NCBI GenBank assembly: GCA_025765615.1
Contig: JAIVFJ010000420.1
Coordinates: forward strand, 1-43,546
Direction: 5' to 3'
From: Zopfochytrium polystomum
Lineage: Eukaryota; Chytridiomycota; Chytridiomycetes; Chytridiales; Chytridiaceae
Length of the DNA stretch: 43,546 nt
A program made the translations under genes and the position numbers. The notes beneath the pieces were generated by a model. The model was given only the letters and a program-made list of their open reading frames with translations, was not told the origin of the DNA and made no database searches. How positions within the stretch are numbered: the stretch's first letter is position 1; each line of letters opens with the position of its first letter. This document shows positions 12,157 to 23,900 of the stretch, in pieces.

Positions 12157-12694
12157 TTGTTGACTGCCAACCCGTCTGCCAAGGAACTTCGCAGCCGGAT
12201 TCAGCCCTTTCATAAAGTCGTTGAGAATTTCGTCGACTCTTTCGACCAAACCCTTCTCCATATGAGCGCTGCTCAGGTCTTTCTTCTTCTTGGTACCCCG
12301 ATTCCCGAAATTAGCACACTTGGACGTTGGTTCTGTTCAAGCAAATGGTTGGACAACTTAATGACGATTCGCGTCGCGGCCAACTTGCTGCTTTGGAACG
12401 ACGTCTCAGCGACATTGCCGCACACGGGAACCCGCAAGACTGTTACTATAAATTGATGGCCGTAAGGGTCTTCGACCGCAAGAGCTCGCTAACCAGCCAT
12501 ACAGAACGCGGCCACACCGCAGTTTGGGCCAAGGTGCTGCGCCTTCTGGCTTTGGAAGAAGATTCAGCACATCAGCAAGGGGATATCCACTGCAGTCGCA
12601 AAGTGCTATTTTGCATTCGGAAAGTGTTGTATGCGAGGCGTGTGGCTGCTACGGTCATCTCGCTCCGGACTGCGATAATCTCTTCTACCAGTAG
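12157..12694 (+). CDS. Small CCHC zinc-knuckle protein
   Basis: The exon chain is open to 12276 (ELRSRIQPFHKVVENFVDSF, helical). A 38-base GT-AG intron runs from 12277 to 12314, and the next exon 12315-12461 (LFKQMVGQLNDDSRRGQLAA) is also helical. An intron beginning GTAAGG follows at 12462; its end may be at 12496, which keeps the frame but gives only 35 bases. The last exon ends with CEACGCYGHLAPDC, a C-x2-C-x4-H-x4-C zinc knuckle, just before the TAG at 12692. Such knuckles bind single-stranded nucleic acid or partner proteins. The start is not resolved: 12157 is only where the open frame begins at a TTG, and an upstream exon is possible. The protein would be about 155 residues. Confidence 0.5.
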
Positions 12695-13118
12695 ACGCAT
12701 GTATCATCTCGGCATTTGTTGTGGTTTATAATACTTCTGGCAAATTGCAGTTAGGCGGAGCTCTTCTTTCACGTTGCTCGTTTTACAGCCGATGCATTAT
12801 CTTTTGTTCGGATGTCGTTTCTTTTTCATTGGCAATGCACCGTGGGCGCAAAGTTTTGGGGATTTGGAGAATGGAAGCATCGTTGCACGATTGGTGCAAA
12901 TTTTGTCGTGCCGAGTGTTGGTGAAGCAATTACATTCTCCATCGTTCAACAACACGAAAGAAGGAAACGGCAAGTTTCTAAAAGTAACAGGGAAGAGCGC
13001 ATAGAGTCGTGGTCGAACGCAAAGTGATATAGACATAAGCAAGGGATTCCAATTAACAAGAGTAACCAAAGTTCAGGAGGCAAAGAGAGTGAATAAGGGC
13101 CATTCATAGCACGCCTCC
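12695..13118. other. Intergenic between convergent genes
   Basis: No convincing gene is seen. The short frames on both strands lack motifs. Confidence 0.4.
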
Positions 13119-16100
13119 TCACGCACCAAGCTTCCACTTCATCACGGCAAAGGCAACAGCCCTGTAAGCAACAACGCACACCAGCAAAATCCCAACCTGC
13201 GTCCACAGCTCTCTGTTCCCCGCCGGGAACTCGAGCAGCGCCAGCACGTCCTCGCCGGCGCGGTACTGGCACACCTCTCCCGGGTCGCAGGTCAGCTGGA
13301 GACCGCTCAGGGTTTCGATGGCGACGGCCCGCGCGCCGTAGCGCATCGGTGACAGGTAGTTGATGGCGGTGATGATCGCGGGCATCCGCACCGCCAGGAA
13401 GCCCTGCATTGCGGTGAGGACCATGATGATGGCGGACACGATCTGGACGGAGAAGCCCGGCTGCGCGATGAAAGTGCAGAAGGCGAGGCCGAGGCTCTCG
13501 CCAGAGTGGAGGTAGAAGAAGATGGTAAAGAGGATGGTCACGGGGCTGGCACGAGTCCCAATCGCGTAAACATAGAGGATGGCGAAGAGAAGGCTTGAGA
13601 TCAGTTCAAAGGGGAGGGCCACGATGAGACAGGTCCAAAAAAAGGCATCGGTGCTGTAGGCGTTGTCTTGGTGCTCAAAGCGAAAGAGAAGTAGCTCTTG
13701 CGGGTAAATTGCGAGGTTGTTTAGCATGCCGATGAAGACAACCGAGCTTGTTTGAAGCTGTGGAGAGGTATCAAAGTTAAGTGCACTTAACAGGTAAAGC
13801 AAAAAGTCTAGCCCTCACCATAAGCCCTATCAGGCTTGTGACGCTCGTCTGATTGTTTCCCAGGTGGACAAAGTACATGGTCAAGACAACTGCCAGAAAG
13901 CCAACCTGAACGAGCCATCCCGATACCAATCCGGGTTGTCGGCAAAGGTTCAGCATACTTCGAGAAATCAGAAGCGGCAGCACCCGCCAGAACGACAGTC
14001 GGTTCTGAGAGGCTTTGATTGGACCGTTCTTCCTTCCAGTTCTACTGCCGGTGCTTGGTGATCTGTCTCCCCGCGTTAGGTTTGGGGAAGCACCCACTAC
14101 TGGGACGATCGACTGTGGCGCAATGGAGTCTCCCCGCCGCGCCGTCCATATCTCGACCATGCGCGCCACCCTCGCCCGAGACGCATCCTCCGCCTCCTGA
14201 TTTCTCAAGTCCACAGAGCTCACATCCAGTGCGAAATCCGCCGGGTTCGTGAGCAGCGGGCACGACATGCCCGAAGAGCTTTCCAAGTGCGACACAAGTC
14301 CTCTCGCCGGGCCTTCGTAAACGACTCGGCCGCCGCGGGCGAGGAGCAGCACCCTATCAAACAGAGGAAAGATGTCCGATCGCGGCTGGTGGATCGTGCA
14401 GACGACGGTTTTGCCCGATGCCGCAAGCTTCCGGAGCGTCTCCATCATCTGGCGGGCCGTGGCGGCGTCGAGACCCGATGTGGGCTCGTCGAGGAGGAGC
14501 ACCGACGGGTTCGTCAGCATGGCGAGGCCGACCGAGAGGCGCCGCTTTTCTCCGCCGGAAAGGCCCTTGACCAGGCCACCACCGACCAGCGTATCTGCGC
14601 ACGTCTTGAGGCCCAGCTCAACAAGAACCTCCTCTGCGCGCAGAAGTTTTTCTTTCTTGGTCATAGTCGCTGGGAGGCGGATTTGCGCGGCGTACTGCAG
14701 AGTTTCGCGGGCGGTCAGCGCAGGGAGAAGGTGGGTGTCATCTTGCCGCACCGAGGCAGTGCAAGCGGCGACTTGCTCCCGCGATATCTCTGTCCCGTTA
14801 TGCAGCATGGTTCCGGTCCTGACAGGTACAACTCCTGCTGGCGGCGTCGGCTGCCGAGCATGAAGGAGTTGCAGCAGGGTTGATTTGCCAGCCCCGGAAG
14901 CCCCAAGGATGGCAGCCACTTGGCCGGGTCGGAAGGTTGCCGATATCTCGCGGAGGATTGGTTTGGAAGAGACACCAGCGTCACCTCGCTGGAAACGACG
15001 GCCAGCGCTTTGAAAGGTCAATGAAAGCGCATCGATGGTAACGCTGACGCTCGGAGTGTCAAGGAGAGACTCCACTGCGACGACAGCCGAGTCTTCTGCG
15101 CCATTTCCAATGACTGCTCTTTCTTCCTTGCTCCCCATAACTGTGCCAGCCACCTTTGCCCCGCTTCCAACTCCAAGTTGCAGAAGAACACCCGCAAGTA
15201 AGACTTTCACCGCAAGAATGGCAATCATGCCACCAACGGGCCCAACCACCTCTCCAGGCTGGAATCCTAGACTGCGAACCACTGCGTCCCCGTTGCAACC
15301 TTGGCCATCGCAGTCGTAGGAGTTGCCCGAAAACTCATTGCTGACGAGAAGACGCATGCCATACGTGATATAGGCGATTGTTTGAAACCATCGAAGGTAG
15401 ACAGGAATCACATCAAGTGAAATGAAGAATCCTGACGAGAGGCAAAGAAATGTGTAGAACGCGTTGCCGATGGTAGAAGCGGCGCCAAATTCGCGGTTGA
15501 TTGACGCGCAAAGGAAACCGTAAGCGAGCCTAATAATGTATGATACAGCTTTAAATCGACAACACAAAGAAAAAGCAATCGCTAGCAACCGCAACTTACG
15601 TCACGAGTTGCATAAGCATGATGGCAAGGGTCGTTATCCCCAAGTGGTGGCCGAGATCGTCCGTTCGTAATCCAATCATAAAGTACTTTTCCAGCCAAAA
15701 AGAGACAATTAGAAGCAAGCAGCAGCAAATACCAAAGGAAACTGAATGCGCAGTAAACCAACTTACTATGATTACTGAAAAGAGAACAGAAAGAATTGCA
15801 TAAACTACTCCGTTTACCGTAAACCAGGCTATCATATATGCCGGCACGGAGTACATCTTATCAGCCCGTTCACGGTCAAACACTCGAAGCTCGCCGCAAG
15901 GTTTCCAAACCGTGAACATGAGACTCATATAACACTGCAAGGCGCAGCAAGAGTACAATGCCGACTTTCGGCCCAGCACGCCGGCTGCAGATTGGTCCAG
16001 ACGATAGAAGATGGCGCCAATGGCGATTGACATGATTAGAATTTCCGTCACCGTTCCATAGAGAGATATGCGGTCCTCATAGAGGTTTGCAACAACCCGG

Positions 16101-17458
16101 CCCGTGAGAATGTATACTTGCTCGAAGAAAGAAGCGCTAGCAGGAGGGCCGCGGCTGACTCCAGCATCGATGCTGGTGACTGGAGAGTCGGCGGGCTTCT
16201 TGTCGACGCTGACAGGCTGTGTCGAGCCTGCAGCATCCTTGCCTGCTTTACTTTGTTCCGCCCACATGGCAACGACGCCGTCCACCCGCTCGCGGCTCAG
16301 CCGTTCTGCCTCGGGCGTGCGGTCGTCAACGCTGGTGACGTCGACGAGGAAGTCGGCGCCGTTAACTCCTTCCGCGGGAAGCTCGGCGCGGCCGGCGAGC
16401 TTGACAAAGTCAACAGCTCCTTCGCGCGGGCCGGAGTAGGCTAGCCGACCGCGTGTGAGCAGTGTCACGTGCTCGCAGGCATTGAAGATGTCGGACCGCG
16501 GCTGGTGGATGGAGATGATAATGGTGCGGCCGCGACAGCAGAGCTGTTTCAGGGTCTCGATGAGGGAGAGCGCCGAGAAGGCGTCCAAGCCCGTTGTCGG
16601 CTCGTCCATGAAGATGAGCGAAGGGTTGAGGAGAAGTTGGACGCCGACCCTGAGCGTAAACGTCAATCACATTTCAGAAAGGGTAGGAATCACTCACGAG
16701 ACTCGCCGCTTCTCCCCTCCCGAGATGCCTTTCCTCCAGTCATCTCCGACGAGTGTGTCAGCGCACTCCTTGAGACCGAGCTCCAAGATAACGCTCTCCA
16801 CCACCGCGTCTTTCTCCTTTCGGGACAGGGAACGCGGCAATCGCAGTCTCGCAGCGTACCGAAGCGTATCGCGAACCGTCAAGTACGGCAGTAGCATGTC
16901 CTGTTGCTGGACATAAGCGACGAGGCGTCTGCGGATGAAGGGCTTCCGGCGACTGGTTGTTGAACAGGATTTCGCCAGAGATGCGGCTGCGGTGGAGGGC
17001 GCGTCCAGCTAGCGCATTGAGCAGGGTTGTCTTTCCCGAACCAGAACCACCCATGATGGCCATGAGCTGCCCTGGGGGAACCGCGAGGCTGACGTTGCTC
17101 AAAATCGTGAGGACGCTGCTCGAGACTGTGGTGGCGGTGGAGGCAGTGGCCTCATTAGATCGCACCCGCTTGGTAAATCTCGACGCCGTTGAAAGGGCGA
17201 CATGAATGGACAGATCCCTCGCCTCGACGCTGATGGGCTCAATCGTGCCAATATTGCCTCCCTGTTCCCCGTTATTTAGGTCTGCGGCATGCGTGCAGGC
17301 TCGTTAGAGTATGCAAGGCGTGCGCGCAAAGAAGAGGACGTCAACTAACGAGGATCGCCGCTGGAGTTGGCACCGGGGGCGGCGACATCTGCCGGCTCTG
17401 CTGGCGCGACGTCATCGGAGGCAGCCCGCCCCAAGTCCGTCGGCTCGGATGTTGCCAT
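13119..17458 (-). CDS. Full-length ABC transporter, ABCG/WHITE family, NBD-TMD-NBD-TMD
   Basis: There are five exons: 17458-17350, 17281-16698, 16649-15600, 15528-13819 and 13757-13119. Introns are 48-71 bases and all are GT-AG. The product is about 1,360 residues. The first ATPase has Walker A GGSGSGKTT, Q-loop region YVQQQDM, signature ISGGEKRR, Walker B LIFMDEPTTGLDA and switch SIHQPRSD. The second has GASGAGKST, LSGGEKRRLS, VLLLDEPTSGLDA and TIHQPRSD. Each is followed by an ABC2-type membrane domain of several spans. NBD before TMD, repeated, is the reverse-orientation layout of fungal full-size ABCG exporters (Pdr and Adp1-like). It should pump lipids or drugs at a plasma or internal membrane using ATP. 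One frame break near 16945 separates NNQSP from KPFIRRRLVAYV. The start lies only 87 bases after the IMP4 stop. Both sites look catalytically complete. Confidence 0.93.
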
Positions 17459-17545
17459 TTAGTTTTGTCTTCGGGCACAGTAAAGTTTCTGTCTTCGCAA
17501 GGATAAAAACATTCATTTGTTGCTGTTGATCGCCTTCTCAGACAA

Positions 17546-18874
17546 TCACAAAACAGTCCTCCCTTTTCTCGCCGCATTGGAGTAGGGCCGGTGGACCCAC
17601 TCCGTGTCGGAAGTCGCATCGTCTTCTATAGTCCCCAGCTTCACTTCGTACGCTTGAGAGAAAGAGGTGCGCAATAACGAGCGCATGCGCGGATCAGGCG
17701 TGGGCTCGTCAAAGCAAACAAAGCGGCGTCGGTCTCAACTCTCATCTCGAACCGCGGACCAACTTCGGAAAGGGTGACATCCTTCCCAGTCTTGTAGAAA
17801 ACGTGATGCCTGCGCACGGTGTGTAAGGCATGGGCTCATTCTTTTCATTATTAGAGACGAACACACACCGGAACGAGATGAAATCGTTTTCGTTCGAAAA
17901 CGTTATCGTCCGTTTGCTGTCCTCCTTTGGGACGGGAAACAAGTACTTCAAAATGCTTTGAATCTGTGAATGCGGTTCGAATAAGCGAAATAACCGCGCG
18001 TTGGCGAAACCACTTACCCTCAGGCCGATTTTGGAATTGAAGTTGTTGAAAATGAGGTGTGGGTACTGCTCGGAGACGGTCCCTCGGTCAGGAATATCAT
18101 GGCGAAGAACAACATTGTGGAGGGAAAAGTACGCAGTCGGGCCGTACGGGAAATGGCTGATAACAATGCCATCTGGGGAGATTGACGATAAGCACCAGAT
18201 TCCAACGCGGGCAGTCGAGTTTCACCGACTAACCAGGCTGTCCACGGTGCTCGTGAATAATGACAAGATCCGTTACTTCGTTTGCTCTGCAGGCGTCGCA
18301 AATATCCTTCATTACGTAGCGACCACGGTTTATGCGTTGTGAATTGGGAAAGACGAGGCGCATCTCCTGCATGCGCCAATGGCGAATTGAGCGAAAAGGA
18401 CGGTGCTCAGCGTACAGCTGCTATGGCTCTCGGCCAAACAAACCTTTGCAAATTGCTGCAATCGACTGCTTGGATCACGAGAAGTGGTAATGAGAATTTT
18501 GGGGTCCGCAACTCCGGCGAATGAGTACTCGTCGTCGATGTGTGTCGTTGGCGCTGATTGGACAAAGGTTAAAACATAGAAGCCAAAGAGAACATCGATT
18601 GAAACATACTTGTTTGGCTCTCATCGTAGAAGAAGTCTTTCTTCAATAGAGTCGCCTCCTTGCGAAGGTCGGAAGGAATTGGTTTACCGCCTAAGTTCGT
18701 GGTACTGGTTAGGGGTGCGAGCGACGACCATGGGAAGCCGAACTGGAACACGGTTACTCAACTGGTGAGCGCCTCTTTAATGCGTTGTTTCCTTTCGTAG
18801 ATCTGTCGCTCCTTGGTTTCAAGCGACTTGCGGTAGAGGTAGTCCCGCCGCAACCTCGTCTCTCGCCGGTTCAT
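17546..18874 (-). CDS. IMP4: U3 snoRNP protein Imp4 (Brix domain)
   Basis: There are eight exons: 18874-18763, 18690-18610, 18553-18444, 18366-18234, 18172-18018, 17963-17869, 17809-17740 and 17652-17546. Phases join correctly except at the last junction, where one G appears to be missing (CAAG/CGTAC should be CAAG/GCGTAC). The protein is about 290 residues, the normal length. Family marks are the N-terminal [14 protein letters not shown], then [11 protein letters not shown], the Brix core INRGRY, HEHRG and [11 protein letters not shown], then [26 protein letters not shown] and the ending [13 protein letters not shown]. Imp4 acts in the nucleolus within the SSU processome with Imp3 and Mpp10, pairing U3 snoRNA with pre-18S rRNA. 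It shares a 72-base gap with the divergent mS34-like gene. Donors GTTGAG and GTTAGT recur in this gene. Confidence 0.95.
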
Positions 18875-18946
18875 CCTTTTGCTTTCTTTCTTTCTTTTTG
18901 TTGGTGCCCGATCGATCACGGCCTTGTCAAATCGAGTGGACAAGCA
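18875..18946. promoter_or_regulatory. 72-base bidirectional intergenic region between IMP4 and the mS34-like gene
   Basis: The two start codons point away from each other with only 72 bases between them, including a CTTTCTTTCTTTTT tract at about 18885-18899. Any core promoters must lie here or inside the genes. No TATA box is visible. Confidence 0.6.
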
Positions 18947-19476
18947 ATGGCAACGATCATCAGAGAGCTGTGGGGAGTCCGCCCTGCGTTCTTGAAGGGC
19001 GGCTACAGCTCATCGCGCACGCTTCTCAAGCTTCTGACTCCCATGGAAAACCACGGTGTTGGCGCCCGAGTGATTCCAGTCGCCGATTTCACCCACGGCA
19101 AGCTGGACTCGTTCTGGACAATAACCCGCGTCGATTACCCAAATGGGGTGCGTTCGCAGGATCATGCTTCTCAGCCTTCCCCCGTCCACCCTCCCGTTCT
19201 CCCCCCGCTCAAAAGCTCAGTAACATTTTTGAAATCTCGCAGAACTTTCGTTCCGGGCAGGTCTTTGGGCTGCGAAAAGTTCGAGGTGAGGCAACGAAAA
19301 CCGTTGCCAATGTGCGAAAGTCGACCTGCCTTCCGCTGACCTTTGCTTAAACGTCTTTGCTCTTAGGCAAGCAATCCAGACGGCCAGTGCAAATAAGCAA
19401 CATCGATGACGCTTGGCGACTCCACCTGCAGCCAGCAGAGGCCCAGCAGATCAAAAGCAAATTGGGAATAAAGTGA
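18947..19476 (+). CDS. Probable mitochondrial small-subunit ribosomal protein mS34-like
   Basis: Three exons are 18947-19147, 19243-19285 and 19367-19476. Phases fit exactly and give 117 residues. The sequence begins MATIIRELWGVRPAF, then carries the block HGVGARVIP, DSFWTITRVDYPNG, GQVFGLRKVRGKQS and the ending ISNIDDAWRLHL. Gly-x-Gly-Ser/Ala-Arg-Val followed by a Trp/Tyr-Thr-Ile-Thr-Arg-Val strand and a G-x-V-x-G-x-x-x-x-x-G turn is the pattern I know from the MRPS34 family of the mitochondrial ribosome small subunit. The assignment rests on this pattern only. Its neighbours, ATP12 downstream with 37 bases between and IMP4 divergent, fit a ribosome and mitochondrion biogenesis cluster. Confidence 0.5.
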
Positions 19477-19513
19477 TGGGTGGTGCGTGGCAGTGCAGAC
19501 AGCACATGAACAA

Positions 19514-20572
19514 ATGTTTCGACAAGTCTCCTTCCTTCGCACAGCGATCAGACGGCTCGCGTCGTCGGCGAGCTCTCCCCCGGCGGCGTATCCGAGGCGC
19601 CGCAGTCTCTCCCACGGTTTTGGAAGACGGTGTCGACCGTTGAAAAGCCAGATGGTTCGAGTCGGCTATTCAGTGGATGTCCGCCTTTTGCTAGTGCTGA
19701 CTACCGATCCATCCAGGATTCCGGATATTCCTTGACAAGCGGACCCTGAAATCGACGGGAGGATCCGAGATCGTTGTGCCGCCGCAGTACCCGCTTCTTG
19801 CGAGTCTCGTTGCTGGAGAGTGGGAGGGTCAGCCGGGGCTGATCAAGTCGTCGTCGCTTCCAGTTGTACGTTTGCGTCTTGCTTCACAAAAGTAGTCCTG
19901 CCTCACCTGAGTATTCTCAACAACGATAGACGTCGCTCGTTGTGCGCGGAACGCAGTCGATCGCTGAAGTGCGCGATGAAGTCATCGAAAACCTGTTGCG
20001 GTATTTGCACACGGATTCTGTTTGGTATGGATGTTCGACTTTCAGTCAGCATGGATACTGTAGATCTTAAATCGCTGCTACTCTTTTCTCAACTGAATGC
20101 AGCTACCACCAGGACGAATCGGAAGAAAACGCACCCGTAGAATTGCAGAACAAATACTGGAACAGCATTATCGATTGGGCGAACCGCGAGTTTGGCGTCA
20201 ATGTCAACAAAACATATTCAATTATGAGCATTCGGCAAGACGACAGGACTGTGGACGTTTTTCGGAAAGAGTTGCAGACCATGACACCTTTGGAGCTCGC
20301 AGGTAGGCAGTTTAAAACTCGTTACTCCCGAAAGTTCAACCATCGATTCACTCTTCCCCACGAATCTATCGTTCTTTCATGCAAGCTTTCGAGCGAGCCG
20401 TGATGACGTCAAAGTCTTTTTTGATCGCACTGGCGCTGGTCAAGCGGGAGATTGGTGTTGAATTCGCGACGCAGGCTTTGTTTCCGGCCGCTTGGAGCCC
20501 CGTTGTGTGTCGATACAGGCCCAAAAGGGGAAAAGAACTGGAAGAGTGTGGAGAGGTCCATCTGCAGGGTAA
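19514..20572 (+). CDS. ATP12: ATP synthase F1 assembly factor Atp12 (ATPAF2 family)
   Basis: The ATG at 19514 gives a mitochondrial presequence rich in Arg and Ser (MFRQVSFLRTAIRRLASSAS). A one-base break in the C5 run near 19577 moves the frame to LPRFWKTVSTVEKPDG. Introns lie at 19655-19716, 19863-19929, 20025-20102 and 20303-20385, all with matching phase. Family blocks are FRIFLDKRTLK, YPLLASLVAGEWEGQ, TSLVVRGTQ, LLRYLHTDSVCYH, VELQNKYWNSIIDWA and FLIALALVKREIGVEFATQ. Atp12 chaperones the alpha subunit of F1 in the mitochondrial matrix. The C-terminal end is unclear. A piece GRLEPRCVSIQ in the next frame fits the family's RLE...Q block and would end near 20570, whereas the unshifted frame stays open far into the next gene. 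The end given is therefore approximate. Confidence 0.85.
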
Positions 20573-20913
20573 TATTAATCAGGCGCAAAAAAAAGAAACG
20601 CAAACTGGGGTCAAGCATGTCCTCCCTCATTTCTCTTCACTGATTCCTCGCCGTTTCACCCATGTCGAATACAAAACGAGCAACAAGCGAACTGCCAGAG
20701 AACTGCGAGAGAATGCGCCAGACTTTGCTGGACAGCGTTTGTGCGAAGTTTGCGTGCAGCCAGGGTTGTTGTCACATGAATCACGGCGCTGGTGTTGTGG
20801 CGGAGCCACGGTGCCAGGGCAAAGTTACTCCCGAGCTGTCTGCCATAAAGGCCGGCCCGCCACCACCGACTCCCACACCACACACCCACACCACTCCATT
20901 CAAAAAAACAACC

Positions 20914-23900
20914 ATGATGGCCACAACCGCCGCCGCGGTTGCGCGGGTCGTCCGTCCACATCGACGCGTACCCAACTCACTTGGGCTACCTGGGAACTTT
21001 CGATTTCGACCAAGATGCCGCCGCCGCAGACGCTGCCGCTGCCGCTCCTGTTGACCCTGCCTCCGCCACCGCCACCACCTCGACAACCGCCCCTTCCGTC
21101 CCCCTCGCCCCAAAGGCCTTCCAGACAGTAATCGTGCTCGACATCTCGGGTTCCATGGGCCAAAACGTTGGGCGGCTGGTGACCACCATTCTGCCGCGGA
21201 CCCTGGAGCTCCTCGATTACAAGCCGACGGATCCTCTGACGGTCGTCACTTTTGAAAGCAGCTCGCGCACCATCGAAACGACCGTTGGGGGTCTCCAGTC
21301 CACTGGGCTTCGCGCCATGGGCGGAACCACAATGGCACCTGCTGTCAAGCTGCTTGAGAAGCGCTTGAAGACCATTTACGATGGGACGGGCTGCAGCGAT
21401 CCATTGAGATTGCTCACTGTCTCCGATGGTGAGGTTGGCGATCAGGAGCGAACGATGACGGAAGCGTCGCAGCTCGCCACTTGGGTCAGCTCGGCGAACA
21501 TTTCAGTGAACTCTCAGGTAAGCGAATGCGCGTGTTGCTTCTTTGATTGGTTGGCTACATGACATGCTTTGGCTAACTATGTGCTCTTTGCGATTCCTCC
21601 AATCACAAGGCCGTTCGCTACTTCACATCGTCCTATGGACAACCAGACACTCGTGCTTTGTGCTCTCTGCTTCAGCTTAACAATTCGACCGAGGGAACTG
21701 CGCTAGATATCAAAGCCGCGACCACGGCAGAAGAGATGGAGGAGGCTGCGCAGAAATTTGCCTCTCTGATTACCGATAACGAGAGTTTTACCTCTGCTTC
21801 CATCACGGCCGAATCCTCTGTCCTGAAGATGAACCCGTGGCAACGAGATGTGACCAGCACGCTCAAGATCCGCAACGGGACAAACATTTTCTGGATGACC
21901 GAACTGCCTTCTTCGCTCACTATTACGATCGGTGAATCCGCCATCGGGGCAGCGATTCGTAAAAACGATGCTCCCCCCAACTGGGACTCGTACGAGCGAA
22001 TCATGAAGCAGAAGCTGGAAGTCATTACGCAGCAGGTTAAAGTCCTCAAGGTTGTCAACACTGCGGAGGCGAAAGAGCAAATCAGCCAGATCCGCGAATA
22101 CTTTAGCGAAATGCAGCGGCGTTGGGCATTGGAAGAGAACACCACTACCGACGACGCGTCCTCCTCAGGCGCTGTTCCCAACGGAATCGCCCTTCGTCTT
22201 CTGAAAATGCGCAGTGCGATCAAGAAACGGTCAAAGAGTTTGTTGCAGGCCCTTCTTGAAATTGCGAACGATGACAAGGTGAGCGAGTTGAACTCGGCGC
22301 AGCAGGCAGACTACCTTCGAAGCGTTTCCGTCAGCAAGAACGCAAAGGGCCTGGCCAAGCGCGCACTGAAGTCGTCCACCGGTACCGATTCGACGCAGTG
22401 GCTCGCGAGGAAGCTACTGCAATGCACAAGCACCTCCCCGAGTTGGTGGCGGCTGTTGGGGATGACAGTGGACATCTTGTCAGCTTCTTCAGTCAGGCCA
22501 CAACGCTTGAAGGTATCAAGGCGGTCTGCGAGCTTGTCGAGGGGGGGCTGATCAACGATGTATCTGTTAACGAAATCATCGAGCTCTTGAACGTTGTGGG
22601 AGTTGCCTGCACTCACACGATTGGGGAGTACCCTGATTCGATGAGTTTCCGCCCGCAGGAAGTATTTGTTGGGTGCCATGTTTCGCTATCCGACGTTCTT
22701 GTTGCGAACATCCAGGGCGGCGAGCTCAAGACGCCGGGCACCAACAAAACTATAACCACTGTTGTTCCAATCTTCGACGACATGCGGATCCTGCGGTTCC
22801 TGCGCACGCATGCCCCCAAGTTGTTGGAGTTTACCTGCTCGATAGGAATGCGGCGCGTTATTGCTGATGTTGGCATGTCCTTCGGCTACACTGTCCTTGC
22901 TGGTCTTTGGAGGTGCATAGAGCAGCTGTCGTCTGACAGGTCGGACGTCGTGGCGCGGACTGTGATGCGGTTGGCCGAATCAGTCCCGACGGTTGTTGGC
23001 GGCTACTTCAACCATGTCGACAAGTTCTTCGATGGCACTGTCCCTCAACCAGCCGGAAAGTCCTACAACTTGTTCAACAATGGCATCACAAACATTATCG
23101 TCCCAGTGTCCAAGCAACTGCGGCGACCTGAGTTTGTGGAGACAGACATGCCGCGAATCCTCCGAGCCCTGTTCACATTTGAGACCTGGCAAATCGTGCG
23201 GAAACTCTACCGCCACGTCGACAATGCTGACACCATCGTGACGGAAATCATTACAAAGCTCCTTGGGATCGACATCGAGAAGACCCGACTCGAGCCGACC
23301 CCCCTATTTGAGGCGGACCACGTGGACCCCAAATTCGTGGCGAGTGCCAACCCGAACATGGCCTACTTGAGCGAGCTTCAACGAAAGTTCTTCTACGTTC
23401 AGTTCCTCCCACTGCTGGAGCCGGTTCTTCGGATAAGCCTCGACAAGGACAAGCCGGCTGATGAACGCCGTCGCAGCTCTGCAAAAAGAACTTCCGGATG
23501 TTAAAGACGAGGATGTCCAGCGCAAGCCTTTGCCATCACGTTCAGCATGAAAGACTTTGCTTTGTACAATGTCATGCAGGCTCTGCTCTTCCGGAATAAA
23601 GCGGACCGCATTTCCGAGGAAGACAGCAACGTTGTGCTCATTGAAGACCTTGGCGACGAAGCCGTCGGTACCCCGATACATCAGCGACTACGTCCGCCAG
23701 GCCCATTGCAGATCGCTACGCGGCGGACTTGAAAGCGAAGCGCACCGCCGAGGAGACCGCCCTCCTCGAGGACCTGCTGTCTGCCCTCTGCTCAGCAAAG
23801 GATGCGCCAACCGTTCATCTCTCTCCTCCGCGACGGCAAGAACCCGCGGAGCGTCCCCAATCTGCGCCAAAATCGCCAACGCCGGCTCCACTGGGTTCAA

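Noticed and set aside
11992..12261. Minus-strand frame MEKGLVERVDEILNDF
   Set aside because: It overlaps the plus-strand exon that links to the CCHC knuckle, and no further exons were found on the minus strand.
20379..21131. 250-codon open frame running from ATP12 into the VWA gene
   Set aside because: It leaves the ATP12 family pattern and overlaps the VWA start in another frame, so it is probably chance openness in GC-rich sequence.
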